From the NCBI GenBank assembly GCA_016721875.1, contig JADKHG010000007.1:55001-119000 (forward strand): a DNA stretch of 64,000 nt, given 5' to 3'. This document shows positions 37,059 through 46,600 of this stretch, piece after piece. The stretch is from Sphingomonadales bacterium. GTDB taxonomy: Bacteria > Pseudomonadota > Alphaproteobacteria > Sphingomonadales > Sphingomonadaceae. The position numbers and the translations under genes were made by a program. Numbering within the stretch: the first letter of the stretch is position 1; the number at the start of each line of letters is the position of its first letter. The notes under the pieces were generated by a model. That model did not search any database. It was not told where the DNA came from and worked only from the letters and a program-made list of their open reading frames with translations.

Positions 37059-40000
37059 GGCGTTTCTCCAATTTCATGTAATTGCAGCAATGCGGCACGC
37101 AGTTGTTCGGGGTCATAGGGCTTTTCGACAATTGGCCGACCGGATTTGCGCAAGGCATCAACCTCGGGATGCAGCACATCGCCGGTGGCGAAGATGATGC
37201 GCCGGATCATGTCGGGATAGTCGCGCTCGATTGCAGCGAGTAATTCGCTTCCCCCCATGCGCGGCATCCGGATGTCTGAGAAGATTGCATCGAATCTTTG
37301 TTCAGCCAAAGCCTCAAGTGCTGCCTGACCGCTGGTAACCACCCTGCAAGTCATGCCCTTTTCATCAAGCATTTCCGCAAGGATGTCTGCGACTTCCTGT
37401 TCATCATCGACGACAAGAGCGGAGCCGCGATAGGGAATCTCCACTGCGGGCTTGGCATCCGCCCTATCCACCACTTCCGCCTCACCCGGCGGCAGTCCGA
37501 TCCTAAAGGTTGCTCCGCCCAGCACCGGTCTTGTCAATTCCAGCGTGCCGCCATGCGCCTCGATCATGCTTTGACAGACCGACAACCCTAGCCCGGTGCC
37601 GACTCCGACATCCTTGGTGGTGAAAAAGGGATCGAAAATACGCGCAGCGACATCATCGGCTACACCGGAGCCGTTGTCGGAAATTTCGACGAGTATCCGC
37701 GCTGTTCCGGCTTCCTGGCGCGCTGTAATCAGCAGCTTCGGCTCATTCTGCTGCCCCGCCATCGCGTGCTGGCCATTGATTATTAGATTCATCAGCACTT
37801 GGATCAGTTGGTCGCCATCTGCGGTCAGTTCAGGCAGGTCAGGCTCTATTTGCAGCTCGAGTGCGATCCCGGCAGCGCGCAGCCCATGGCCGGTCATGTC
37901 CAGAGCCGCTTCTATCAGATCCGGAATCTGAACCATGGTGCGTTGTGGCCCGGTTTGTCGCGCCATGGTGATGAAGGTCTTTACGATTCGTGCACACCGG
38001 TCTGCCGCATCGCGCAGTCGCTGGATCGAATCTTCGTGTGCGGTGCCCGCCAGTTTGTCCTTCAGCATAGCAGCCCGCCCCATTACAATAGCGAGTGGAT
38101 TGTTCAGCTCATGCGCAACCCCGGCCAGCAATTGCCCAAGTGCTGCGAGCTTTTCGGACTGGTGCAATCCTTCGCGGGCTGCACTGATCGCATCCGCAGC
38201 CTCTTTCTCTACCGTCCGGTCAAACACCAGTCCTCCAACATGCGTGGTTTCACCTTCCTTGTTGCGGATCGGGAAGCGGATATTAGAGACATGGCGCTTG
38301 CCATCAGGCAATTTGATCGTCTGATCGAAGGCAAAGGCCGTCCCGGTTTTTCATTTGCTTCGATTGCGCTGTCGGCCTGCGCGCTCCAACTCGGCGGCAA
38401 CAGATCTCGACCTTTCTTGCCGACCAGATTTTCTGACCGCATATTGGGGATACCAAAATGTTCGGTCATGAATGAATTGGCAGCGATAATCTCTCCTTCG
38501 TTTGATGAGAGGAATGCAAGCCCGGGCAAATTATCGAAAAATGCTTGCAGCATTGCTTCGCGCTCGGCGAGCGCCGCTTCTGCCTGCCGCTCTGCAGTGC
38601 GATCAAAGATCAGCCCGCCAACATGTGTGGTTACGCCCTCGGTGTTGCGGATCGGGAAGCGGCTGACCAATAGATTGAACGAACCTTGCGGCAAATCTAT
38701 CGAGGTTTCGTTCACATAAGGCTTGCCCTCTTCCACCACAGTCCGATGGGCTTCCTTAATTACATCGTGCCAGTGTGGCGGCGTGCCTGTAATGTCGGGT
38801 TGACCGATCAGATTTTCGGGGCTGAGAAATTCAAAGCCATAATGGTCCAGCGCATAACGATTTGCCGAAACATATCGGCGATCGAGCGAGATGATGAAGG
38901 TCATCGCCGGGATATTTTCAAAGAATGCCTGGAGCATGGCGCGAGATTGGGTCAACTCCAGCTGGTCTTGCCGGTGCTCGGTAATGTCATTGGTCAATGA
39001 ACCGATATGCGTCACCTCTCCATTCTCGCCGGTGATCGGGAAGAACATCAGGTGCATATGTCGCTGCTGTCCGTCTGCGGCACGGTAGGCGACTTCACGG
39101 GTTTGCGGTTGACCCGAATCGAGCACCAGTTGTTCCATCGCATAAAGATGGTCGCCGTGCCGCCTTGTACGAATATCCTCCGCATTTTTGCCAATTAGTT
39201 CGGTGGGCTTGGCCGCATAATATCTGCGCGCCGAAAATTCGTTGATCATCGTAAAACTGCGATCGCGGTCCTTGATCGAAAGGCCGGCGGGCACATTGTC
39301 CGAAAAGGCTTGCAACATCGCGCGTGCATTGTCCGCCTCACGCCGCGCGTTTACTTGCTCGCTAACGTCGACCACGAAGCCGCCGATGCGGATGACATTC
39401 CCTTCTGTGTCTTTGATCGGGAAACGGATTGAGACAATGTCTCGTTCCTTGCCACCAAATTGCCCGCGCACTTCGACCTGCGTAACACCGCCTTTTTCGA
39501 CCACAGTCGCATCATTATCATGGCTCATCTCGGCCCAGCTGGATGGCACCATCTGGTCGGCACTCAGGCCAAGGACATTTTCCGGCTTGTAGACGTCCGC
39601 GCCGGTTTCGCGGTAAACCCAGTCATTTACCATCACGATTTTATGATCAAGATCAGTGATATAAACTTGAAGCGGTGCATAATCGAAGAAGGCAAGCAAA
39701 TTGGCCTGCTGTTCGGCGAGTGCTTCTTGCGCCTGCCGTTGATCAGTAACATCAATCGCAAAGTTTCCGATTTCTACGACCTTGCCCGATGCGTCGCGGA
39801 TCGGGAAAAAAGTCATGTCCATCTCGCGTTGACCGCCACCTTGCGGCGCATCGAACTTGGCGGAGAAATGCAGGGTTCGACCTGCGGCTAGCCGGTCAAT
39901 CAAACCCTGGGCGGACAGCCTGCTTTCCGGCCAGTGCGACATCATATCTGAAAAGCCGCTGCCGACCAGCTGTTCAGGATCAAGGCCAAAATATTGAGCA

Positions 40001-40299
40001 GTTGCGCTGTTTGCTATCTGCATTGTGCCGTCCATGTCGGACAGTGAAAGCGCGATCGGGGCATAATTGAAAAAGCTTTCCAGCCTCTGTTTGGCACGCC
40101 GCGCTTCTACTTGCGCCGCCGTCGGCCAATTCGTTTGCAATATCGTCCAGCAGGCAAAGACCGATGCGGGGATGGCAAGCATCAGCATCAGCCATCGATT
40201 CATCATTCCGAAACTGCCCGCAGAGCCAAGCGCAAGCAGCAGCATTACTGCCAGCATGGCAGGCAGGCGCGCGGCGCGGTTTTGCTCCACTGAAACCAT
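37055..40299 (-). CDS. five-PAS hybrid sensor histidine kinase, frame-broken
   Basis: Membrane hybrid kinase, about 1,080 residues. After two short hydrophobic segments (LPAMLAVMLLLALGSAG, WLMLMLAIPASVFACWTI) come five tandem PAS/PAC units about 125 residues apart, each beginning like AFFDNLPGLAF and ending like IRFPIRN-EG-THVGGL. Then HisKA (LLAGVAHELNNPLAIVMGRA, H-box), HATPase (NGSGVADD, GTGLGLSVCQSMIEAHGG) and a C-terminal receiver (ALVVDDEQEVADIL, AIFSDIRMPRMGGSELL). A one-base loss at about 38338, between EKPGR and AFAFDQTIKLPDGKR, breaks the frame. I chose the ATG at 40299; a TTG at 40308 is possible. GTTTCAGC repeats lie 38-88 bases upstream. Confidence 0.9.
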
Positions 40300-40657
40300 T
40301 AGATGCAATCCTTCGGATAAAACCTAGTCAGCCAAGGTTTCAGCCAAGCATCGTTTCAGCGCAAGAATTGTTTCAATTGTTTCAGCGGAGCTGCCAGACC
40401 AACTGCAATATGTCTCTCATTGACGGAACTTTCCCGCAGTTGCGGCTAGGCTATGCCAGAATCGATTACCGCTCTGTCAGGGCGGTATAGCGGTTGGTAT
40501 TTTAGAGTGCCGTCATTCTATTCGCCGCTTGTCTTCGATTGACGGAGCCGTGGGTTTGAGTGGAGTTGTGAAGATTTGGCGGTGGATCCGACGCACACGG
40601 CGCGATTTGCCCGTACCCCTTAGATCCCTGTTACCAGAAACTGGTTGTGGGGGTGGT
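40300..40657. other. intergenic region before the integrative element
   Basis: About 358 bases. Apart from the GTTTCAGC repeats near the kinase start I see no gene. It contains GC-rich stretches and no convincing terminator. Confidence 0.4.
40337..40386. promoter_or_regulatory. GTTTCAGC repeats upstream of the kinase gene
   Basis: Four direct copies of GTTTCA in 50 bases: GTTTCAGC at 40337-40344, 40353-40360 and 40379-40386, and GTTTCAAT at 40370-40377. They are in the promoter position of the kinase/regulator operon and match those before the RTX gene, consistent with autoregulation. Confidence 0.6.
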
Positions 40658-40671
40658 TGGCGGAGACGGAG
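40658..40671 (+). repeat. att-like direct repeat, end distal to the tRNA
   Basis: TGGCGGAGACGGAG here is identical to the 3' end of tRNA-Ser at 48352-48365 (as read on the plus strand). Such duplication of a tRNA end marks the boundary of an integrated element whose integrase gene starts 216 bases further in. Confidence 0.75.
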
Positions 40672-40779
40672 TCCGCCTAACTAGCATCCAACCGCATCCG
40701 TATGCCACCACCATAATGGCTAAAATAGGCGGATTTAGAGGGAGATCGCCCCTTTTCCCGTCCGAATGCGTCCCGTTGC

Positions 40780-40823
40780 GTTCCCATAAAACCGCGCTAT
40801 TATAGGGGAACGGTTATGGGAAC
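40780..40823. repeat. inverted arm-type repeats before the integrase
   Basis: GTTCCCATAA (40780-40789) and TTATGGGAAC (40814-40823) form a perfect 10-bp inverted repeat upstream of the integrase start. The right copy lies in GGGGAACGGTTATGGGAAC (40805-40823), which recurs with one mismatch at 48290-48308, just inside the other end. Integrase arm sites or an operator are the likely explanations. Confidence 0.6.
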
Positions 40824-40887
40824 GCTCTGCTCTTGGTGCCGTTGTGGCTCCACTTAGGCAGGTTCGGTTCCCGGACAGGGAGCGATA

Positions 40888-42128
40888 ATGCCCAAGAAGC
40901 TCAGCAACGCGCTCACGCCCTTGGCGGTGAAGAATGCAAAGCCCGGTCGCCATGCCGATGGTGGCGGGCTGCACTTGCTGGTGAAGGAAAGCGGTGCCCG
41001 GTCATGGGTCTATCGCTTCATGCTCAGCGGCAAGTCTCGGGACATTGGCCTTGGCGCGGCTGGACCGGACGGCATTTCCCTTGCCGATGCCCGCGACGCG
41101 CGCGACGCGCTGCGCCTCAAGGTGAAAGCCGGGATTGATCCTCTTGAGGAACGCCAGCGGGACGCTGCTGAGGCCCTTGCAGCGGCTCAGGCGGCTCAGG
41201 TCGCCGGAATTACATTCAAGGCCGTGGCGGAAACCTACATCGGCGCGAATGAGGGAAGCTGGCGCAATGACAAGCACCGGCAGCAATGGAAGAACACGCT
41301 GGCCACCTATGTCTATCCGGTGATCGGGGAATTGCCCGTTGCCGAGGTCGGCACTGCCCACGTCCTGCAAATTCTTGAGCCGATCTGGAAAGCCAAGGCC
41401 GAGACTGCCAGCCGGGTGCGAGGCCGGATGGAAACGATCCTCGATGCCGCCAAGGCGCGCGGATACCGGGAGGGCGAGAACCCGGCCCGGTGGCGCGGCC
41501 ATATCGCGCAAATCCTGCCTCCCCGCTCACGGCTTACGCGCGGCCACCACAAGGCCATGCCTTATGATGCGATCCCGGCATTCATCGGCGCACTGCACAG
41601 CGGGAGGCTGTCGCCGCGCTGTCGCTTGAATTTGCCATCCTGACCGCTGCCCGCACTGGGGAGGTGATCGGCGCGAAGTGGGATGAGGTCGATTTGGACA
41701 AGGCAATCTGGACCATTCCGGCCAGCCGCATGAAGGCGGGCAAGGAGCATCGCGTGCCCCTGTCGCCGCGCGCGGTGGAGATTTTGAAGGCAACGCTGGG
41801 GCTTCGCAAGGAATGGCTGTTTCCGGCAATCAAGGGCGGGAAAATGTCCGGTATGGCAATGTCCATGTTGCTTCGCAGGATGAAGGTTCCTTTCACCGTG
41901 CACGGCTTCCGGTCCAGTTTCCGCGACTGGTCCGCCGAATGCACCGGCTATGCCCATGAGGTCGCGGAAATGGCCTTGGCGCACGCTATCGAGAACAAGG
42001 TGGAGCGGGCCTATCGGCGCGGCGACCTTTTCGACAAGCGGCGGCGGCTCATGGACGATTGGGCAACTTATTGCGCACGAAGTTCAGCAATCGATGGCAA
42101 AGTGACCGCAATTAGAAAAGTTGTATGA
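40888..42128 (+). CDS. int: tyrosine recombinase (tRNA-targeting integrase), frame-broken
   Basis: P4-type integrase with an N-terminal DUF4102-like arm-binding domain (ALTPLAVKNAKPGRHADGGG, LHLLVKESGARSWVYRF), a core-binding domain (FKAVAETYIGANEGSWRND) and a catalytic domain. Catalytic residues: R in AILTAARTGEVIGAKWDE, H-x-x-R in TVHGFRSSFRDW, and Y in KVERAYRRGDLFDKRR. Sense leaves the first frame at about 41602, after FIGALHS, and resumes as EAVAALSLEF: one C is missing. Healed length is about 413 residues, normal for the family. CAGGGAGCG precedes the ATG. It would catalyse integration at tRNA-Ser between the repeats at 40658 and 48352. Confidence 0.92.
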
Positions 42129-42160
42129 ATGCCCCATCTAGCATTCCGAGGTCTAAACAA

Positions 42161-42592
42161 ATGGCACATCGTAAACCGAGATTCGCTCCAATCGCAGCAA
42201 TGCTGTTAGTCGGAGCCTGCAATTCACAAACGAGCAAGACTGATCCCGAGACTTCAAATGCGCTGTGTCCTGACCTTACCCAAGTTGGAAAGGGCACCAA
42301 AGCATATGAAGAGGCAAGTAGATGCGTCCGTGTAATGGCGGCACGTTATTCCACATCTGGCCAAAGCCCTAACGACGTTGCGACTGCGGCAATTGAGTTT
42401 TGTCGCGACTCGAAAATTTCACTAATCGCGCCGGAAGTAACTGACTTGGTAAGGCGTGATGTGCTTACCAAAACCTTGGAGGGCCAATTTCGCGATAAAG
42501 CAATCCGCACGGTAGTCGAAATGCGCACAGGCGATTGCGTGCATAAGGCGGGACTTTTTGACGGCGTTATAAATCCGATCGATAAGCCCTAG
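42161..42592 (+). CDS. small predicted lipoprotein, function unknown
   Basis: I do not recognise this family. The preferred start, ATG at 42161, gives MAHRKPRFAPIAAMLLVGAC, a short lipoprotein signal with the lipidated cysteine in LVGAC, then about 120 residues with four more cysteines (LCPDL, SRCVRVM, EFCRDSK, GDCVHK). An earlier ATG at 42125 overlaps the integrase stop and would mask the signal. The gene is A/T-richer than its neighbours, suggesting a different origin. It may be cargo of the integrative element. Confidence 0.65.
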   Translation: MAHRKPRFAPIAAMLLVGACNSQTSKTDPETSNALCPDLTQVGKGTKAYEEASRCVRVMAARYSTSGQSPNDVATAAIEFCRDSKISLIAPEVTDLVRRDVLTKTLEGQFRDKAIRTVVEMRTGDCVHKAGLFDGVINPIDKP

Positions 42593-42672
42593 CGGGGATA
42601 GGACGGCCATCCGACAAGCGCGCTTCCCACGTGCTTCCCCGCCACCAATTTGGGAACCGCTCGGGAGGCGGC

Positions 42673-43323
42673 ATGGCTTGGGATGAAAACAATTTCGATG
42701 ACCGCTTGTCCAATCTCAAGAAAACTTGGGAAACCGGCAAAAGGATCGGTCTGCCAACCTCCGAGGCCGAAAAGGTTTGGGGACTGCTGTCCCTTGAGTT
42801 GGAGTTTTCAGGGAAGCCGCTGGCGGAACTTGAATCCGTTGCGTGGTTTGCTCTCCAATGGATGGAAACCAAGAATCCGCACTACATCGACGCTGCATTC
42901 CTCGCTTGTCGCAATGCCGGGATTGGTCCGCCGCCGACGCTGCTGGACCTCATGGCAGAGGTGGCAACAATCCGGTTTTCCGGCCTTGAGCGCGGCGGCA
43001 CCGGCAAGCGCATTCAGGGAGATAGCATTCATGCAGAGGCGTTGCGCATCGTCTGCTGTCTGCACCTCGCCGGGGCGTCAGTCGAAAAGGCTGCAAGCAA
43101 GGCAGCGCGCTACATTGCTGATCAGGGGCTAGGAAAAGCCTATAAGGCCAGCACTTTAGAGCGCGATTACAGCACTGAGTTCCGGCGCGGCAGTCCGTCA
43201 TTGGAAAGCATTATGCGGGAGGCCTTGAGCCGAGCGCCAATAGAAAACTGCCAAACTTGGCCGCGACTTGCCTCCGATCTCCCTGAAGCCGACGACGATC
43301 TGAAAGGGAACCGCCGCGACTAA
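42673..43323 (+). CDS. hypothetical protein of the integrative element
   Basis: Soluble protein of 216 residues from the ATG at 42673 (MAWDENNFDDRLSNLKKTW) behind GGGAGG; an upstream in-frame start at 42631 is less likely. It is helix-rich, with segments such as IHAEALRIVCCLHLAGASVE and KAASKAARYIADQG that could form a DNA-binding bundle, but there is no family I recognise. It lies between the lipoprotein and the AlpA-like regulator. Confidence 0.65.
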   Translation: MAWDENNFDDRLSNLKKTWETGKRIGLPTSEAEKVWGLLSLELEFSGKPLAELESVAWFALQWMETKNPHYIDAAFLACRNAGIGPPPTLLDLMAEVATIRFSGLERGGTGKRIQGDSIHAEALRIVCCLHLAGASVEKAASKAARYIADQGLGKAYKASTLERDYSTEFRRGSPSLESIMREALSRAPIENCQTWPRLASDLPEADDDLKGNRRD

Positions 43324-43383
43324 GGGGAGAAAATTTCTGGCAATCACTCCCCTTACGTCGAAGACGCTGCCCGATACCTGACC

Positions 43384-43425
43384 GTCCCATGAAGTCCGAA
43401 CATCATCGTTTGGACCTAATGGGAC
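43384..43425. promoter_or_regulatory. inverted repeat overlapping the AlpA-like gene leader
   Basis: GTCCCAT (43384-43390) with ATGGGAC (43419-43425) and, inside it, AGTCC (43393-43397) with GGAC (43412-43415). The repeat ends seven bases before the ATG at 43433, covering the ribosome-binding region, as expected for an autoregulated operator or an RNA hairpin. Confidence 0.5.
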
Positions 43426-43432
43426 AACTCCA

Positions 43433-43627
43433 ATGCAATCCATCAAGCACGATTCTGCGAAAATTGCCTATAGCATCAAGGAAGCCTGCCAAGCGTCAAG
43501 CTTGGGCAGGACCACTATCTACAAAATGCTGGCTGACCCTACCTGTCCGCTGAAAGCTGTGCGCATCGGTGGCCGGGTCGTCATTCCCGCCAGATGCCTG
43601 AACGCTCTGATCGCTGGGGAGGCATAA
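43433..43627 (+). CDS. AlpA-like helix-turn-helix protein (excisionase or regulator)
   Basis: 64-residue MerR-like winged helix: YSIKEACQASSLGRTTIYKM is the helix-turn-helix, and CPLKAVRIGGRVVIPARCLN the wing, as in AlpA/Xis proteins of P4-like elements. Such proteins bind near att sites to direct excision or to switch on element genes. An inverted repeat ends just upstream and is the probable self-binding site. No strong Shine-Dalgarno sequence is visible. Confidence 0.8.
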   Translation: MQSIKHDSAKIAYSIKEACQASSLGRTTIYKMLADPTCPLKAVRIGGRVVIPARCLNALIAGEA

Positions 43628-43632
43628 GCGCC

Positions 43633-43818
43633 ATGCCCCATAATAGCGAAACCCCGCACGATGGCGGGGCGTCGCGGAATAGCTTGGACCGCTGCTTCCG
43701 TGACTGCCTTAGCCCAATCGCACTGCAATCTCAATTCCTGATCGCCGCGCATCATATCCGCCCCGAAATGGCGGCAATGATGGCTGCGCTGGCATTCGGA
43801 TGGCTGCACCATGGTTAA
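43633..43818 (+). CDS. small hypothetical protein
   Basis: 61 residues from the ATG at 43633 (MPHNSETPHDGGASRNSLDR), with a short hydrophobic tail (EMAAMMAALAFGWLHHG). It starts five bases after the AlpA-like stop and overlaps the next short gene by eight bases, as expected in a compact element operon. Not recognised. Confidence 0.5.
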   Translation: MPHNSETPHDGGASRNSLDRCFRDCLSPIALQSQFLIAAHHIRPEMAAMMAALAFGWLHHG

Positions 43819-44011
43819 GCCCTTCACTGATCCCCGCGCCGCTGCCCGCGCTTTGCTGGCCGTGGAATCGCTGTCCGAAAAGGAAGGGCAATTCTGTGGT
43901 GGCCTTGTCTATCGCTCTGCCCCGCTCAGCGACAAACAGGCGAACTGGCTTAGCATCCTGCTGGCCCGCCATGCTTTGCCCCCTCTGGCCGATGGTGGCG
44001 CACATGACTGA
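43811..44011 (+). CDS. small hypothetical protein
   Basis: 66 residues (MVKPFTDPRAAARALLAVES, then SDKQANWLSILLARHALPPL). The composition looks coding and it overlaps both neighbours by a few bases. Short proteins of this style precede primase genes in alphaproteobacterial elements, but I cannot name the family. Confidence 0.55.
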   Translation: MVKPFTDPRAAARALLAVESLSEKEGQFCGGLVYRSAPLSDKQANWLSILLARHALPPLADGGAHD

Positions 44012-44315
44012 TCATTACCCCGATACACCCGGCAGCAAAGGCACCGATGGCACTTCGCAGGATGCTGCCGACGCCATAGCCCCGATTGCCTGCCACCTTC
44101 GCCTCATGGCATTGCTGGCTCTGTCGCATCTGGGCGAAGCGACTGCACTTGAAGTGGTGGCGGCAACCGGCCTGACACGCGAATCCATACAGCCCCGCCT
44201 GTCAGAATTGCGGGGCATGGGGCTGGTGGAAGCGACCGGCGCGCGGCGACGCAATCCATCGGGCAAAAGCGCGGCGGTGTTGCGGCTGGCTGATAAGGGG
44301 AGGCCTTCGATATGA
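44004..44315 (+). CDS. small winged-helix protein
   Basis: 103 residues from the ATG at 44004. The part from about residue 35 is a MarR/ArsR-like winged helix (LSHLGEATALEVVAATGLTR, IQPRLSELRGMGLVEATG, then a basic wing RRRNPSGKSAAVLRL). It overlaps the small gene upstream and the primase downstream by four bases each. A regulator of element replication genes is plausible. Confidence 0.65.
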   Translation: MTDHYPDTPGSKGTDGTSQDAADAIAPIACHLRLMALLALSHLGEATALEVVAATGLTRESIQPRLSELRGMGLVEATGARRRNPSGKSAAVLRLADKGRPSI

Positions 44316-45255
44316 GCGACGCCATCCCCTCTTTCATCGCTGCAATGGTTTCGGCGGGCGTCATCCCTGCCGAGGCCATCGCTCCCAAGCTGGCATCTGG
44401 CGAACTGCTGCGCTTCCGTGCCGAGGGCGACAAGCCGGGCCGCAAGAACGGTTGGGCCATCCTGCATCTGGACGGCATCCCGACCGGCGCATTTGGCCAT
44501 TACCGGCTTGGCGTTCGCTCAGGCTGGCGCTCTGGTGCTGTCCGGTCGCTGTCCTATGCCGAACAACAGGACATCGCCCGCCGCATTGCCGAGGCCGAGG
44601 CGAAGCGCCGCGCGGATATGGAAGCCGCTGCCGGTGCGGCGAAGTCAGATTGGCAGGCGTCCAGCCGCGATGCAGGCGCACACGCCTATCTGATCCGCAA
44701 AGGGCTTGGCTGTTTCGGCGTTCGCGAGTTGGGCGCTGATCTGCTGGTGCCGATGGTCGACCAAGAATACCGCCTGTGGAACGTTCAGCGCATCGCCCCG
44801 ATGGCTTCAAACGGTTCGCCAAGGGCGGGCGGACTGCTGGCCTGTTTTGGCCGCATGGCGTTTACTGCCTTGATGGCAGACCCGCCACTGGCCCGCTCGT
44901 AATCGGCGAAGGTTATGCGACCATGGCTGCGATCCATGAGGCGACGGGTTACGGCGTCGCCGCTGCGCTGTCGGCAAAGAACCTGCTGTCTGTGGCTCTG
45001 GCGATGCGCCGCGCGTTTCCAGACCGCGAAATTATCCTTGCCGCCGATCATGACGAGCATCTGCCCCGCAACATTGGCATGGATTCCGCCAAGGAAGCCG
45101 CTCAGCGCGTTTCTGGAGTTGTGGCCGTTCCTGTCGCGGCTGGGGCCGAACGCGACTCAGCGGGGCTAGGAATCGACTTTGCCGATATTCCCCGCGCCGA
45201 TGCTGCCGCGCTGATCGAACAGGCCCGCGCTGGCAAGGCGGTGGCCCATGGGTAA
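44312..45255 (+). CDS. Toprim-domain DNA primase, frame-broken
   Basis: Primase-like protein of about 314 residues. The N-terminal half has HYRLGVRSGWRSGAVRSLSY and AHAYLIRKGLGCFGVREL, typical of small phage/element primases that lack the zinc finger. The Toprim part has the glutamate in LVIGEGYATMAAIHEATG and the paired aspartates in IILAADHDEHLPRNIG. The frame changes at about 44799, between VQRIAP and DGFKRFAKGG, with one C missing from CCCCC. The end overlaps the helicase gene by eight bases, and together they form a replication module. Confidence 0.85.
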
Positions 45256-46501
45256 CGCCATCATGGATTTTGCCGCAATCGATCCGAACGAAGCCGAGGC
45301 GCGGATTGCTCTGGGCCACCCCATAGAGGCGACGCCGTATGTCTGGCGCGATCCGACTACGTTGCCGCTTCGCCCATGGGTCTATGGCCGGTGGTTTTTG
45401 CGCGGCACTGTGGCTTGTGTGGTGGCACCCGGCGGCGCTGGTAAATCGACCATGCTGGCAGGCACGGCGCTGGCGCTGGTGGTGGGGCAACCGATCCTTG
45501 GCAAGCATGTCTGGGGCGGTGCCAAGCGCGTTTGGCTCTGGAATCTGGAGGATGATCTGGATGAAATGTCCCGGTCTATTCAGGCGGCGGCGCTGCACCA
45601 TGACATTGACCGCGCCGATTTGGAGGGCCGCTTGTTTGTCGATAGCGGCATGGAGGGCGCTGGCCTTTGCACCGCGACCGAGGAGGCCGGGCAATTTCGC
45701 CTGCTATCGCCGGTCTTTGATGCTCTGATTGCGGAACTGTTGCGGCGGGGAATTGACGTGCTGGTGGTCGATCCGTTCGTGTCCAGCCATGAAGTTGACG
45801 AGAACGCAAACAGCAAAATCGACAAGATTGCGAAGGCCTGGGGGCGTGTTGCCAAGGCGGCAAACTGCTGCATTGTGCTGGTGCATCATACCAGCAAGGC
45901 CGGGGCTGGCGAGGTGACTGCCCTGTCATCGCGCGGCGCGGTGGCGCTGATCAATGCGGCCCGGTCAACGCTGGTAATCAACCGCATGAGTGATGATGAA
46001 GCCGGGCGGCTGGGCATCCCCGATCAGGAGCGCCGCCGCTATATCAGCGTATCGGACGACAAGCATAACCGCGCCCCAGCCGAAAAGGCTGACTGGTATC
46101 AATTGGCCAGTGTCGATCTGGGCAACGGTGATGACGGCGCACCCAGCGATAACATGGCGGTGGCAACCCCGTGGAAGCTGCCGGACCCCTTCGACAATGT
46201 GACCGTGCATCACCTTGTCGCGGTCCAGAACGCTATCAGCGCGGGCCAGTGGCGGGAGAGTGCGCAATCGCCCGATTGGGCAGGCAAGGCCGTGGCGGAC
46301 GTGCTGGCGCTGAATATCGAAAACAAGCCCGACAAGGCGCGCATTCAATCGCTGTTGCGCGAGTGGATCAGCAACCGGGCGCTTGTCGTGGTGGAACGTG
46401 ACGACAAGAAGCGGGAACCTCGCAAATGGATCGAAGTGGGCGAACGGGCAGACCTTGCCCCACCCGCGCAAGGTGGGGCGCGGCAGAGTGGGGCAGGTTA
46501 G
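45248..46501 (+). CDS. RecA-fold replicative helicase (RepA-like AAA ATPase)
   Basis: Hexameric-type ATPase of about 417 residues. Walker A is CVVAPGGAGKSTMLAGTALA; Walker B is DVLVVDPFVSSHEVDENANS; KRVWLWNLEDDLDEMSRSI and CCIVLVHHTSKAGAGEVTAL are further conserved strands of the RepA/AAA_25 family. The frame is intact. ATG at 45248 or 45263. It follows the Toprim primase, and GTGGGGCA repeats start inside its last codons and continue downstream, so it may act with a nearby origin. Confidence 0.88.
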   Translation: MGNAIMDFAAIDPNEAEARIALGHPIEATPYVWRDPTTLPLRPWVYGRWFLRGTVACVVAPGGAGKSTMLAGTALALVVGQPILGKHVWGGAKRVWLWNLEDDLDEMSRSIQAAALHHDIDRADLEGRLFVDSGMEGAGLCTATEEAGQFRLLSPVFDALIAELLRRGIDVLVVDPFVSSHEVDENANSKIDKIAKAWGRVAKAANCCIVLVHHTSKAGAGEVTALSSRGAVALINAARSTLVINRMSDDEAGRLGIPDQERRRYISVSDDKHNRAPAEKADWYQLASVDLGNGDDGAPSDNMAVATPWKLPDPFDNVTVHHLVAVQNAISAGQWRESAQSPDWAGKAVADVLALNIENKPDKARIQSLLREWISNRALVVVERDDKKREPRKWIEVGERADLAPPAQGGARQSGAG

Positions 46502-46586
46502 GCGCGCGATCTGCCCCACCACCACCCCCACTATTAGTGGGGTGGTGGGGTGGGGCAACGTACCGGGTAAGTTTTCAGGTGGGGCA
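46456..46586. repeat. GTGGGGCA iteron-like cluster with long hairpin
   Basis: GTGGGGCA is on the plus strand at 46488, 46550 and 46579, on the minus strand at 46456-46463 and 46512-46519, and as GTGGGGCG at 46473. Around 46512-46557 the copies form a long inverted repeat with the core ACTATTAGT. It lies between the helicase and the next gene. Candidate replication origin or multi-site operator; no T-run follows, so a terminator is unlikely. Confidence 0.65.
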
Positions 46587-46600
46587 AATAAGGTGCGGAT

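Noticed and set aside
36256..40386. GTTTCAGC repeats as a CRISPR array
   Set aside because: The repeats are only eight bases, spacers are 1-9 bases and no cas genes are present; regulator sites fit better. No CRISPR array is visible in the window.
46512..46557. Strong hairpin as a terminator of the helicase gene
   Set aside because: There is no T-run on either side and the arms are made of GTGGGGCA units that recur outside the hairpin.
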